The notes beneath the pieces were generated by a model. It saw nothing but the letters and a program-made list of their open reading frames with translations, searched no databases and had not been told where the DNA came from. From the NCBI GenBank assembly GCA_018398815.1, contig CM031612.1, positions 1,459,166-1,523,165 of the forward strand: a DNA stretch of 64,000 nt. Direction: 5' to 3'. The DNA comes from Conus ventricosus. Lineage: Eukaryota > Mollusca > Gastropoda > Neogastropoda > Conidae. The position numbers were made by a program, and so were the translations under genes. This document shows, one piece after another, positions 47,168-58,529 of this stretch. Position 1 is the stretch's first letter; each line of letters begins with the position of its first letter.

Positions 47168-48790
47168 AAAACCTCTTCGTCTTTTTGGTTTGCTATGAGT
47201 GCCTAGTTATGTTTGTTGACTATATTGTATCTTCTTCTCTCTGTGTGTTTCTTTATATATTGTTTCTTTTGAGTGGCATATATACTCCTTTCTTACTTTT
47301 TACAAATTTGCGCGGTTTTGGAATCTGTTGGTTATGAGTCAGTGTACATTAATGCGCGTTGGCATCTTTTTTTCATGACTCACATTCCTTATCATACCAT
47401 CCATTTGTTGTTTTGGTATCCCCTCCTAGGCAGTATATTTACATACATACTTTTACCAGCCTCTTTTATAGTTGATGAAATTTCTAACTTAATTCTATCT
47501 TCAAGTGTCATTCCCTCGGTAATCTGTTCTAGTATATTTTAAAAACCTCTCTGTTTTATATGCTGTATATTTTCTGGTTGTTTTGCAGGGGTCCATTAAT
47601 TTTCTTTACAAACGTTCTCTTAGCTTTGTCTTCCTGGGGGTTCTGGCACATGTGTCATGTTTTTCCATGTTGATTGGCATATGGTGAGTTATATTCTTTT
47701 TACTGGATAACACTATTTTTTACAGACTACCAATCAACTCAAATGAACATATAAATTAATCAATTGTTCTACTGTTCCCTCTATCAGAATAGATTGTGTA
47801 GCCCACCGTCAAAATTCTCTGCCACTTAGTCCATTTAAAGGGTTGTTAATTTAAAATGTTGTACAAATTCAATTAATTTTGTCCGAAACATTTGTAACAG
47901 AGTCCATAGACCTTCGTGCACACACATCCTGATTATTGTTCACGGTGGTCATCATCATCCGTTTACACACTGACCCCGCATTCCCTTTTGTGCATTTGAA
48001 GTCTCCTCCAATGAGTATAGAAAAAATCATTTTGTTGTCGATTTGTGATTAGTAAATATTGCTCCAGCAGTTCTAAGGTACATGTATGTCCTTATCAAAG
48101 TAGAAAGGTATCAACTGGGTGTATATTATTCCAAAAAACATAATATCTTCCTCAATTTAGCTAGATTTTCAGATATAGTATACCTAATACATTTTTTTTT
48201 TTATCACTGTTGCTTTTTAATCCTGACATAGTCAGCATTTCTTTTTTAATTAACATGACAAAACCCCCCCTGAAGGTCTGACCATTTTGTGAATTTCACA
48301 GGCTGGGCAATGGGTATACAATAAATATTGAGAATTTTATTCCAAAATCAATATTGACTTCTAACGTAAAGTTTCACTCCAGACAGCAGATTATCATAAT
48401 GATGTAATATATTCTATAAAAATCTGGATCAGTTAATTTCTCAAGCAGACCTTCTACGTCCAACAACCAAAATACAGCTTTTTCTTACCTTCTTTAATTT
48501 CATCCTTAGTCAAATTTCCACTTTCTTCCTCGTTCTCGTTTCCATTCTCTCTTGTCTCGTTCATTTTTATCTCATTCACCGTGTGTTGTCTCACAATTCC
48601 ATCTTCTCTAGCATTTTTGTTTAGCTTGTTCTCTGCGTGTGACTTGTGGTGACGTTTTTCCTTGAATTTTGTGTGTGGACCTTGGCCTAATTTTCATATT
48701 TTCTCCTTTTCTTTTCTTTCCTTTCCGTCTTTCCTTGTTGATTGAGAACGTGTGTATCCAGGTGAGTGTGGTCGGTTGTTTGTTTTCGTA
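47168..48790 (-). pseudogene. LINE ORF2, endonuclease-like N-terminal part, degraded
   Basis: Minus-strand coding-like sequence with many stops. Pieces compatible with an apurinic-type endonuclease domain are LQGGFVMLIKKEM (compare the GGxxIxVKK motif of this family) near 48250, DTFYFDKDIHV near 48110, and a Glu/Asn-containing region near 47990. The part nearest 47168 links endonuclease to reverse transcriptase. No intact catalytic set is visible. Assignment depends mainly on position between ORF1 and the reverse transcriptase. Confidence 0.55.
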
Positions 48791-48799
48791 AAGCGTTTG

Positions 48800-50944
48800 T
48801 ATCAGATCTTAATGCTTGTTTTCCTGATGGGTGTTGTTTGCGTTTGGTTTTCCCCCCCTTTGCTTAGTTCACCTCCTTCTTCACTATCAGAATATACCAT
48901 GCCTTGTGTAAATATAGTTTCTTCAATTGTGGGTTGTCGTGTATTCGATGGTTGTCGTACTGTCTTTCCCTTCTCTATGTGTGTAGCTAAATCGCTCCGC
49001 GATCGCGAATGAGGCGTACTCGGAGATTGTGTCACGATCTCTGACTCAGTCGTGCATGCTGTGTTTGTCCCTAAACTATCTCCTTGAATGCTCCAGATAC
49101 TGTCCAATTGGTCAGTATTTTCATCCTGTGCGTGGGCCAGTGTGTGTACCAGGAACTGTGAGGGCATCTGATTCGGGTTGCCTTGACCTGATTCTAAGGG
49201 TGGGAAATGCCGGGTATTTTGATCTACTCTGGCATCAGAGTTGATTGCCTTGTATGTTTCCCTATCCCACTTTTTCTGCCCACCCCTTTGCGCATTTTCG
49301 CTTACTGTCTTGTTTGCTACTTTCTCATCACCATTCACACTTTCTTTCCTTTCACTCTCTTCCTTCTTCTTTTCACTTACATTCTCTTTCACAGACCCTT
49401 TTTCTTGATTTTCTGTTCCACTCTCTCTCTCTTCGTCCATAAGTCCCCCCGAACAACGGACACTGGAGATCGCTGCCCCATTCATTTCCTTCCACACTTT
49501 CAACTCTCTCAGCTTCATTTTCTCCCTCATCACTCCTTTCGCACTTTTTTTTCATGCCTATCATCTCTTCCACCTGTTCTTTCACTCTATCTCTTTCTTC
49601 CTCTCTTTCTTTTCTCCAATCTTCTCCTTTTCTCTCATCTCTCATCCCTCTCATCCTCCAGTCAACAAAATTTCTAACACCACTTGCACTATAATCACTT
49701 TCATTCCTTCCTCTCTGTATCCATTGTTCATTTGTGCCAGAATGTCTTCTGGAAATATTTTCATATCTGTAGTCCTCTTGCTGCTGGTGCTGTCTATATT
49801 GTTCATGATGGCTGTCCTCCCGTTCTGCTCGTGGTCTGATTCTTCTCTTACATACAGTTTCCCCCCCAGATAGTACCCGACTTGCCTTGTGCCCTCAGAT
49901 CACGTTAGTTGGTCAGCTTGGCGTTTCGTCCTGTCCTGAACACCCGTATGCCTGCCTTCTTCATCTTCTCGCGTGCCTCTCGGTTCTGTAGGATCTTCAT
50001 GGTGTCTCCCCACCTGAGGAAACGTACGATCACAGGTCTGGGTCTCTCTGCAGAAGGGTCCGGTTTGCCTAGCCTGTGTGCACGTTCTATTGCATCGTCG
50101 GCCCATGTCTCGTCTTCCATATATTTGTCTAGTGTCTCTCTGATCACCTCATCACATCTCTCTCTCTTGCTATCGTCCGTACTCTCTTTGATACCAAAGA
50201 ACTTTAAATTATTCCGTCTGGAATAACTTTCAATTCGGTCCATTTCCTCCTCCATTTTAGTCAGTCTGTGTGCCATATAGTCTTGCGTTACCCCTAAATG
50301 CCTTACTGCTGTTTTGTTTTCTTGTATATCCTGCTTAGGTGTCTTGAACATCCCTACATAATTCATTCAATGTGTCCGCCATATCTGATTGTTTTTGTTC
50401 CATCTTGTTGATAGTGGTGGTTTGTAACTTAAAGGAGTCAGTGAGCGTTGTTATTGCCGTAAAGAGTTGTGTCATCTTGGTGTCTATCTTCTTGTCCAAG
50501 TTGTTGAATTTTGCTTCCAGCTTGTCTTCTAGCTTCTTGTTTTCATGTTCAATTTTCTCGTTAATGTTCATATTTGATCCTGGGCCCCGGGTTGGTCTCC
50601 ACATCATTGGATAAGGATAGTCGTCTGCGCACATAGGCTAAGTGGAGAATAAGAAGTATATCCACTATTGGAGACAGACTATTCCCTAACTGAATCTGTG
50701 ATGTTGCGTAGACAGTACCTTTCATGTCTGTCCAACAGAGTCCTCTGACTGTCGTGCTCTTCCCTATCTCTGTCCATCTTGCTGTTGACGTTTCTCTTGA
50801 CCACAGAGGTATGGACACTAACCCACTTTCGTTTCTCCTTACAGTCACTGGCTGAACCCATGGCACTGCTTGTGTTTGCGGCAAAGTACCGAAGTTTAGT
50901 ACATTTCCATCGAACCCGCCATTGACTTCGGTACCAAACGCCAC
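48800..50944 (-). pseudogene. LINE ORF1: N-terminal 2A motif, coiled coil, RRM-like RNA-binding domain
   Basis: Reading from 50944: residues 1-113 form a leader with a moderately hydrophobic stretch (VDILLILHLAYV). The motif DVETNPGP follows at 50582-50605, a canonical 2A ribosome-skipping signal (DxExNPGP). After a one-base shift in a G/C run comes a coiled coil (EHENKKLEDKLEAKFNNLDK, 50335-50634). Then comes an L1-ORF1-like RNA-binding region (49905-50366) with RIESYSRRNNLKFFGI, ERAHRLGKP and RPRPVIVRFLRW. The C-terminal part (48802-49533) is hydrophilic, Ser/Glu-rich and without a known domain. ORF1 proteins coat LINE RNA. Three frameshifts are present. Confidence 0.85.
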
Positions 50945-51289
50945 TCTTGTGGTTTCACGTGCACACGCTAGTGTCAGAGCATATCCCTACAGAAGCACAA
51001 ACCAGATCAAGACATCTTTCACTCCGGCCACTTCACCCTTCCGCCATCTTTCTTCCCTTCCCTTTCTTCTGCTCGCGAGTGATGCACAGAAAGAACCGAT
51101 TTCTGGCACGCCAAATGCACAGATCCACCCTGACTGAATAGATTCGCTTCTTCAAATACTGTATCACTTTCTACAGCACTCAGGTATCCTTAGCCTTTGT
51201 AGAAACCACACTAGCAGTCGAAAATAACAGAACTCAAAACATTCAAATGACTATTCTCCGCCATCTTGCTGCGAACTCCAAGCAACCGT

Positions 51290-51400
51290 AATCGAGAGAG
51301 AGAGAGGGAGACAGACAGACAGACAGATAAGCAGACAGAAGGAGACGGACACAGACACACCGAGACAGACAGACCGAGACAGACAGACCGAGACAGACAG
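51290..51400. repeat. (GA)n and GACA-type microsatellite
   Basis: GAGA passes into irregular CAGA/GACA blocks and runs into the gap. Confidence 0.9.
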
Positions 51401-51500
51401 NNNNNNNNNNNNNNNNNNNNNNNNNNNNNNNNNNNNNNNNNNNNNNNNNNNNNNNNNNNNNNNNNNNNNNNNNNNNNNNNNNNNNNNNNNNNNNNNNNNN
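51401..51500. other. Assembly gap, 100 N
   Basis: Exactly 100 unknown bases, a conventional scaffold gap size, so the true distance is unknown. Confidence 0.99.
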
Positions 51501-52647
51501 AATACCAAAACGGTTACACCAGCCCAAGACGGTTTTTTCCTCTTAAGGAATAAATCACGCGTATTCAGGAATAAACTGGGAGTACGTTTAAAATGCTTTG
51601 CATCTTGTTTTTTTTTATATTCATGCATGCAGTTGATTTTTTTTTAAACGACTTGTTTTTAAGTGGGCAAAACCTGTTTGGACATGTGGGTGACGGCGGG
51701 CCTAGCCTGTGTCGCCGGGGGACGGCTCCTGGAGATGTGGGGCGATCGGCGAAGGAGGGGCTGCCTGACTGTAACTACCGTGGCCTGGAATACTGTGCTG
51801 TTTTGTGGGAAGGCAGACATGGGGGCACTCCTTATGGGGCTGGCTGAAAAAATGGCCCTCTCGGCCGCGAGTCAGCGAGTACCTGCCAGGTTTTGGGGAC
51901 TCGTGCAGCGCTCCAGCGACTTTCGTCCTGCTCCCTCCTTAGGCGGCCTCACGCGGCACAGGACCATCGCCACCCGAGCATGAAGAAGGCCCCGTCCGGT
52001 GGTCCTGAAGACCGCCTGATGTTTGGGGACAGCGGGCAACACACACCGACGCCCATCGTCGGTCGACCAACAATCTGAATTGAACCAACGTTCAAGAGCA
52101 ATACGACCAAACTTGAACCAACATTCATGAAGAACACGACCTGATTTGAACCAACGTTCAAGAGGAACACGAGCTCAGAGAAAGAAATGCGACGACCCCC
52201 CATTGACACCTACCCACTACTGCCAGGCGACAGCAGTTGCCACAACGATGCAGACCTATGTCTGCAGTAACCCTGTCCTTAAGGGGCCTCAGGCCGATAG
52301 GACGTTAATCTCACCATTAACAGTAACAGTAACAGTTTCGACATGCGGTAGAATTGCAGCCCTTTGAATGGGGCTCGATTGAGTTAAATACCCTTAGGCG
52401 TACCATCACTGTAAAACGCGCTTCCCTGCATTACCCAGTGATAGAGATTTGTTTGTTGCCAGATGTTGGGAGTTCTGATCCCACCAGAGCTTTGTTACCA
52501 AAAGTGTTGTCGTTCTAGTGGTGTGTATGTGATATGAACTAAGCCCCTAATCTCTACTCTCTTACAGTGTTGCCCTCCACCATAGAGCATGTACAGAGCG
52601 GGGACGTCAAACCTGAACGAACGCTAAGAACCGAACCAACCAACCAA
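51501..52647. other. Non-coding sequence after the gap
   Basis: A GC-rich part (51660-52060) has a 106-codon frame at 51663-51983 without a recognisable domain. At about 52078-52175 three imperfect ~40-bp units share TTGAACCAACGTTCAAGAG and ACACGA. No confident gene. Confidence 0.5.
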
Positions 52648-53012
52648 CCAACCATCCTTTCTGCCTGTACCAGCTTTACTGATGTGTCTCGTTCAAGGGA
52701 GAGAATCAGGGCACCAAACAAACATCCTTTCTGCCTGTGCCAGCTTTACTGATGTGTCTCGTTCAGGGAGAGAAATGAGGGCACCAAACAAAGAAACAAG
52801 CCATCCTTCCTCCAGTGCCAGGTTTACTGATGTGTCTCGTTCAGGGGAGAAATCAGGGCACCAAACAAACATCCTTCCTTCCAGTGCCAGCTTTACTGAT
52901 GTGTCTCGTTCAGGGGAGAGAAATCAGGCACCAAACAAAGAAACAAGCATCCTTCCTTCCAGTGCCAGCTTTACTGATGTGTCTCGTTCAAGGGAGAGAA
53001 ATCAGGGCACGA
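52648..53012. repeat. About 74-bp tandem repeat, 5 copies
   Basis: Units contain CCAGCTTTACTGATGTGTCT followed by CGTTCAGGGGAGAGAAATC and GGGCACCAAACAAA. They differ by small indels. Frames across it (52682-53074, 52815-53288) are repeat artefacts. Confidence 0.9.
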
Positions 53013-53569
53013 AATACAACTGCCCACTCGATAAATATCCACGGGCTGCAGGGACAGCGGCATACAATGCTTAGAAATCGTCTCCATCACGACCGCCCCC
53101 CCCCCCTCCCCCCAGTTACCACAGCATCTCGGCTTTGTTGCTGCTGCATCTGTGAGGAGGGCATCAGCTGCGGAAATGAAGTGCATGCAGAGGCCTCCCC
53201 CCCCCCCCCCCCCCCCCCCCCGAGGGGTGCTATGACAGGGGTGTGTAGTTTGCAGAATGCTGTTCCACTGTGTGGATCTGAGCGGTGACATAAGTGCCCC
53301 CAGATCAGGACTTAAAGGTCACGAGAAATTACGTATATAATGGCTACCAGACTAAACAGTTCACTCAGTTAATAAAGAAGGCTACTCACTGTGTGCGTAG
53401 CTTTCGTCGGCAATCCGCCGACGTCTTCAGCGCAACTGCTGGGTTGAGAAATTACGTGTCTTGAGAAATCGTAAACTGATTAGCATGTCTGTATTTTTGT
53501 AACAAATATATTCACGCGTACTTACACAACGCACTTGTTTATGAGTACGTGGCCAAGCCCTTAATAGCG
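53013..53569. other. Non-coding, with two poly-C runs
   Basis: C runs occur at 53094-53107 and about 53198-53222. No gene is visible. Confidence 0.6.
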
Positions 53570-53582
53570 CGCGCGCGCGCGC

Positions 53583-53658
<76 letters not shown>

Positions 53659-53749
53659 CGCGCACGCATATATACACACGCACGTAAGCACGCACAGAGA
53701 GAGTGACAGAGAGAGAGAGGGGAGAGAGAGAGAAGAGAGGAGAAGAGGG

Positions 53750-53809
<60 letters not shown>

Positions 53810-53818
53810 GGAGGAGCT
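53570..53818. repeat. Compound (GC)n-(CA)n-(GA)n microsatellite
   Basis: A GCGC run is followed by about 38 CA dinucleotides and then irregular GA-rich DNA. Long low-complexity frames on both strands are artefacts. Confidence 0.97.
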
Positions 53819-53834
53819 TACACACACAGACACA

Positions 53835-54029
53835 AACCAGCGTGCGCCCGCATATATAAGCAAACACATATATGTAATGCTTAATTTAATACCATTTATA
53901 TGTTTTTATTTTTCAGCGACTTATTTTCTTACTATGCTTGCTTTTTTACACAGAAAACTACCAGCGTGCGCGCGCATGTACATGCAAACACATATATGTA
54001 ATAGTTAATTTGATACCATAATATATATA
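53835..54029. repeat. About 120-bp tandem repeat interrupted by the LTR element
   Basis: 53837-53903 and 53960-54025 share ACCAGCGTGCG, GCAAACACATATATGTAAT and TTAATTT(A/G)ATACCAT. The segment TCAGCGACTTATTTTCTTAC at about 53916 recurs as TCAGCAATTTATTTTCTTAC at about 63500, just after the LTR element. The element therefore inserted into this tandem repeat. Confidence 0.8.
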
Positions 54030-55249
54030 TGTCATGTGACGTAGCCTCACATCAAGGCATGTGACGCTCCATCACATGTAGTTAGTGATATGAATCATTT
54101 CCCCATGCCACAACTAAAGGAAGAATATTCATGTGGCTTGACTATGTAGCGGCGTCCCCAAAAAAATTTTGAGTATGACTCATTCAAGAAACGAATGGGG
54201 TCATTGGGTGAAAGTGACCACTGAGTGATAGTTTTAACAAGGGCTGGTAAGGTAAGGTGCTGGTCATGTGTTTTGAACACTGAGTATGCACTCACAGGAG
54301 AAGGGAGGAAAGAGTCAGTTTTAACCCAGAAATGGCCTAGAGACTCGAACCTGTCAGGAACGGTGGTCCTCTTTGCTGACCAGTCATTACCAGGTGAGCG
54401 ATAGATAGTTGGGGAAAGCTACAGGGGGAAAACTTAAAGAAGAGAGAAAGAATTCATATGTTGAATTGAGAAGCGGGTTTACTTACACGAACCTTATTCG
54501 TTTTTCAGCCCTTCACCCTTCACCCTTCACCCGTCACCCTTTAACCCTTCGCCCTTCACCCTTCACCTTTTAAAACCCCCGTGAGGTGGTTGAAGTTTGG
54601 CCATGGTGGTGGGAACACACTGGTAGTTCAGCCCCAGCAGGTACCAACTCCAGGGAGAGGAGTTGAAGCTCGTCGTTTCGCAAGAGACAGAAGAAGTCGC
54701 GGAAGAGAAGTCAGACTCGTATCCCCCAGGACGGGAGAATTCGAGGGGCAGTATATTGTCTCAGATAGACAGGGAATTGAGAAAGGGGAGAAGCTTTTAC
54801 TTAGGCAGGCAGGTCCTCAGTAAATTACGGGGTTATGTATTCTCCTGGTCCGGTTTTTTTTGGATAACGGAATGTAAGGCCCGGCTTTTTTTTTGGGAAG
54901 CGGAACTAAGATTATTTAATCTCTCAGTGTGAGGAGAGATACATGTGTGAAGGCTGGTTTTTTCTCTCAGTTTTAAAGAGAGATACATGTGGGAAGATGA
55001 TTTGTCTCCCACGTGAGGAGAGATACATGTGTGCAGATTTATTTGTCTCTCAGTGTGGAGAGAGATACAGAGTAAAATCTGTTTACAAGTGGATGATGTG
55101 ATTTGTAAATTTTTTTCCCCTTTGAAGGAGAGGGGGAGAAGAAAAACATTCGGTAGTGCGCCTTTTGGTTTTTTGGGAAAAAGTTTGCGTGTGCGTATGG
55201 AGTAAATGCTGTCATGAATGGGGGTATGCAAGAGTAAACAGTGTGAACA
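54030..55249 (+). repeat. 5' LTR of element 2
   Basis: It begins TGTCATGTGACGTAGC and ends CAGTGTGAACA. It contains a CCCTTCA-type short tandem array at 54509-54570 and repeated GAGAGATACATGTG segments at about 54935-55070. It is similar to 62278-63480 with scattered indels. Confidence 0.9.
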
Positions 55250-55250
55250 G

Positions 55251-55268
55251 TGGTGCCCCCCGACTCCA
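55251..55268 (+). promoter_or_regulatory. tRNA primer-binding site
   Basis: TGGTGCCCCCCGACTCCAG starts one base after the LTR. TGG matches the CCA end of a tRNA, and the rest resembles the complement of a tRNA acceptor stem. The tRNA was not identified. Confidence 0.65.
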
Positions 55269-56766
55269 GTTTCACCGGCGTAGCTGCCGTTTGTTTCCCG
55301 AGAAAAAATAAAGGATTTCTATTTGTGCCCTCAAGGGTTTGAGGGAAGAAAAAAAAAGGATTTCTTTTGTGCCCTCAAGGGTTTGAGGGAAGGAAAAAAA
55401 TAAAGGATTTCTATTTGTGCCCTCAAGGGTTTGAGGGAAGGGAAAAAAAAAAAAGAAATTAGTGATTATTGATTGTGTATAAATATTTGCATTTGTTGTT
55501 GTTTTTTGCTATTTCTATATGTGTTTTGGGGTGGTTGACATTTTTTTTGGGTTTTGCTCTACTCCGTTAAGGGTTTTTTTTTTTTTTGGTGGGATTTTTT
55601 TTTGGGACCCTTCCCCACCTCAGGACCGAAGCCTAAACCTCCTCTTGCTCGAACCTGGCAGCAAAGGGGCAGGGCGTTGAGGAGTCGTTTTCCTTCCCCT
55701 AGAGGATTAGTATTTTTTGTCCCCTTCCCGGGACTGATAGCCCCAACCTCTTCCTGCGTTTAGCAGGGGGACATGGCTTTGGGGGAGTCAATAGTCTTTC
55801 CCTTCTCATAAATATCATTTTTTTCGCTTTCCTATTGTTTCAGTTTGATTTTCCCCTTGCCCCTCAGAGTGGGGGATCAACTTCTCCCTCCGTCACGCTA
55901 ATAGTGAGGTGTGGAGTTGATTACCGCTCTGCCCAAATAAACCTTTATCTTTTGATCATTTTTTTTTCTGGTGTGTGTGCGAGATTTTTTCTTTGAGTTT
56001 GAGTGAATGTGCATTTTTTAATTTGATTGTTTATTATTTTGCATTATTGCTGTAGTGTTGTGTATATTGTGAGTGATTTGTTTTTCCGTCTCCAGTTTCA
56101 CGGGAGACAGTGACCACTAGGGTGCTGTCTGTGGGCTTCTTTTGCTTTTCTTGATTTCCTCTTACTGTTCCGGTCCTGTGTATCCTTTCATTTCCTTTTC
56201 ACCCCCTTTTCAAAATCTCTAAACCTTCTCTTCAATAAGCTCCTATCTAGTTTTCTTTTCTACATTTTCATCTTTTAGGTAGGATTTCCGCTAGTTTGTG
56301 TTTCTTCCCCTCTTTTTAATTGTTTGTGATTCCATTTGTTTTGTAAATTTATATTCATTTTTTGTATAAGGCGGTACTTTTGTTTTTGTAAATTCGTTTG
56401 AAATTAATAAGAAAGAAAGACTGACAACAAGAACATTTAAGAACTAAAACTTTATAAAGAATTTATTTTCAGAAAACTTTATTGTGTGTATTTCCTTTTT
56501 TAAAGGGGAAACAGTTTTGCTTTAAAAACTTCATTTTGTTTTCTAAATTCCAAATTGATATCAGTTTGCAAATTATTTTTGGAAAAATACATTCCTTGGA
56601 TTTCATATCTACCCTGTTTAAGTAAGCTGTTTTCTGTTTATTCCGGAAATTGAATTCTGTATTTGTATATACTATAATTACGGTTTGTGAAAATAACATT
56701 ATCATATATCGCCTTATTTTTATTCATACTTTGAGATTGTTTGGTGTTTTTATCTGACGATTCATT
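55269..56766 (+). other. Leader of element 2
   Basis: About 1.5 kb of untranslated sequence. It includes three 45-60 bp tandem units (AAAGGATTTCTATTTGTGCC then CTCAAGGGTTTGAGGGAAG) at 55306-55443. The rest is T-rich with no supported gene. Confidence 0.65.
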
Positions 56767-58120
56767 ATGGATGATTTTGATAGATATGTTAAACAAGGGG
56801 AAAACGCTTGGGTTTTGATGGAGAGAAACTTACTAACTATGTGCAACAATGCATAGATAGGCAGACGGCTAAGACAGAGGGAAGCTGAAAAAATAGACTA
56901 CAGAGGGAAGCTGAAGAACATAGACTAAAAGGGAAGAAATAGACTACAGAGGAAGCTGAAGAAAATAGACTAGAGAGGGAAGAAATTAGACTACAGAGGG
57001 AAGCTGAAGAAAATAGACTACAGAGGGAAGGCTAAATTGGAAGGAAAAAAGATTACAGAGGGAATCTGAAATTGAAGAAAAAAGACTACAGGGGGAATCT
57101 GAAATTGAAAAAAAAAGATTACAGAGGGAAGCTGAAGCTGAAGAACGTCAATTTAAGTTGAGACAATTAGAACTAAGACTGATGCTGAAATTAAAAGAAT
57201 CCCAGGCATCAAGAGAACCTCCACCAGTTCCACCAGTCGGTTCCGCAGCCGCGCCTCAACCAAAAGCGGCATATATTCCAAAGTTGCCGCCTTTCGAGGA
57301 AAAAACGGATGAATAGATATTTTCTTTTCCGTTTTGAAAGTCACGCAACGTCTTGTGTTGGCCAAAGGAAAAGGGGACATTGTATATTGCGTCGTTGTTT
57401 AAGGGTAGCGCTTTGACATTGTACCACTCACTGGCAGCGAAACAAAATTTAACTTGGGATCAGTTGAAAGAAGAACTCCTCAAGAAATTTCAATGTTCTG
57501 CTGATCGTTTTCACGAACTTTTCCCCGTTCTGTGCGCCCTGAAAAAGGAGAATCGTTTCCGCGTTTCTGATCCCATGAGTCTTTGGGTTTGATCGATGGA
57601 TCGATTTATCTAAAACGAACAAGACTTTTCAGTCACTGCGAGATCTCCTTCTTAGAGAACAACTTTTCCAGAGCTGAGCAAAGATCTGGCCATTTTCCCT
57701 TAAAGAAAGGAAATTTGAAAACGTGGAGGAAATGTGTCAGATGGCTGATCATATTGTGTCGCTCACCCCAGATAAGGGCGGGGCTAGGAAAGGAAAAATT
57801 TCCATCTTTAGTCTCATGCGTCATGTACTACCCCAACAGGACAGGGAAGTTACAGGAAAGGAAATCGGGGTCATTTTTGAGTCCTCAAGGATATACCTAT
57901 CCTAGGAACGGACGGGGATCTTTCCGCGGTTCGAGTGACTTTCGTCAATACCAGTACTCCCGCTGGAAAGACCCGTTACTCCTCCCACAAACGTTCCGAG
58001 GTGTGGACAACGACCACCACGTAGACCTTTTGGGGCCCCATTTCGTGGCCAGAACAGAAGTTCACAAAATCAGTCAGCTGCCGATCAGACAATGCGCTGT
58101 TTCTTTGTGAGGGGCAAGTC
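56767..58120 (+). pseudogene. gag: Gag of element 2, with repeat-built coiled coil and SCAN-like capsid domain
   Basis: The start is the ATG at 56767 (MDDFDRYVKQGENAWVLMER). At 56860-57150 a 24-30 bp repeat (CTACAGAGGGAAGCTGAAGA) encodes a Glu/Arg/Leu-rich coiled coil, broken by frameshifts. The capsid region (57300-57740) shows GTLYIASLFKGSALTLYHSL, then WIDLSKTNKTFQSLRDLLLR and ERKFENVEEMCQMAD. This is the helical pattern shared with vertebrate SCAN domains, themselves derived from Gmr1-type Gag. A basic region follows, and a possible zinc knuckle (CEGQVHLNR) lies near 58110. Frames change at least three times. Confidence 0.75.
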
Positions 58121-58520
58121 CATCTGAACAGAATTGCCCTTTCAGACCGGTTTAGTCTCCACTGATTGTGAAGAAGGCCTTGTTTTGACACCAGATCAAC
58201 CTGTTGATGGACTGGTGTTAGAAAACGGAGCCATCAATGGATTGCGGGCTTGGGTTTTGCGAGACACATGGGTGCACCACTGCTGGTGTACGAAATCTTT
58301 CGTGCTTCAAGACCAGTATCTCAACACTGTCCAAAAGTGTAGGTCGTTTGGAGGCAAGATTGAAACGTTTCCGCTGCGAAAATTTCAGTCCGACACACCG
58401 TAACTATCCCGGCTTTCTTACCGCTTGGTCATTGATAACCCAGTCTGCGACTTGACTGGGCAATTTGCCAGGTGTCGCTACATACATGGTGTGCTGGAGG
58501 ATCTTTTGTTCCTTGTCTTG
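58121..58520 (+). pseudogene. Aspartic protease of element 2
   Basis: A frame in 58200-58290 encodes a retropepsin context (GAINGLRAWVLRDT, followed in the next frame by GCTTAGVRN), where RDTG is the expected D-T/S-G active site with a frameshift inside. It corresponds to the RDTGAGYT site of element 1. Downstream beta-strand-like sequence runs to about 58520. It sits directly before integrase. Confidence 0.6.
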
Positions 58521-58529
58521 TGAGTACTA

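Larger units (their letters stand above)
47168..51250 (-). mobile_element. LINE retrotransposon, 5' part
   Basis: Minus-strand 5' portion of the LINE, carrying ORF1 and the endonuclease part of ORF2. The 5' boundary near 51250 is approximate and lies just before a microsatellite and a sequence gap. It joins 14100-16428 when the LTR element is removed. Confidence 0.85.

Noticed and set aside
48752..49677. Plus-strand frames of 71-156 codons
   Set aside because: Antisense shadows of the LINE ORF1 C-terminal region, which is supported by a longer minus-strand frame and by position.
51663..51983. Host gene exon after the gap
   Set aside because: The 106-codon frame has no domain, no clear splice context, and overlaps other equally open frames in GC-rich DNA.
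53198..53222. Poly-C tract as a functional element
   Set aside because: A simple homopolymer that may be partly a sequencing artefact, with nothing to link it to a neighbouring gene.
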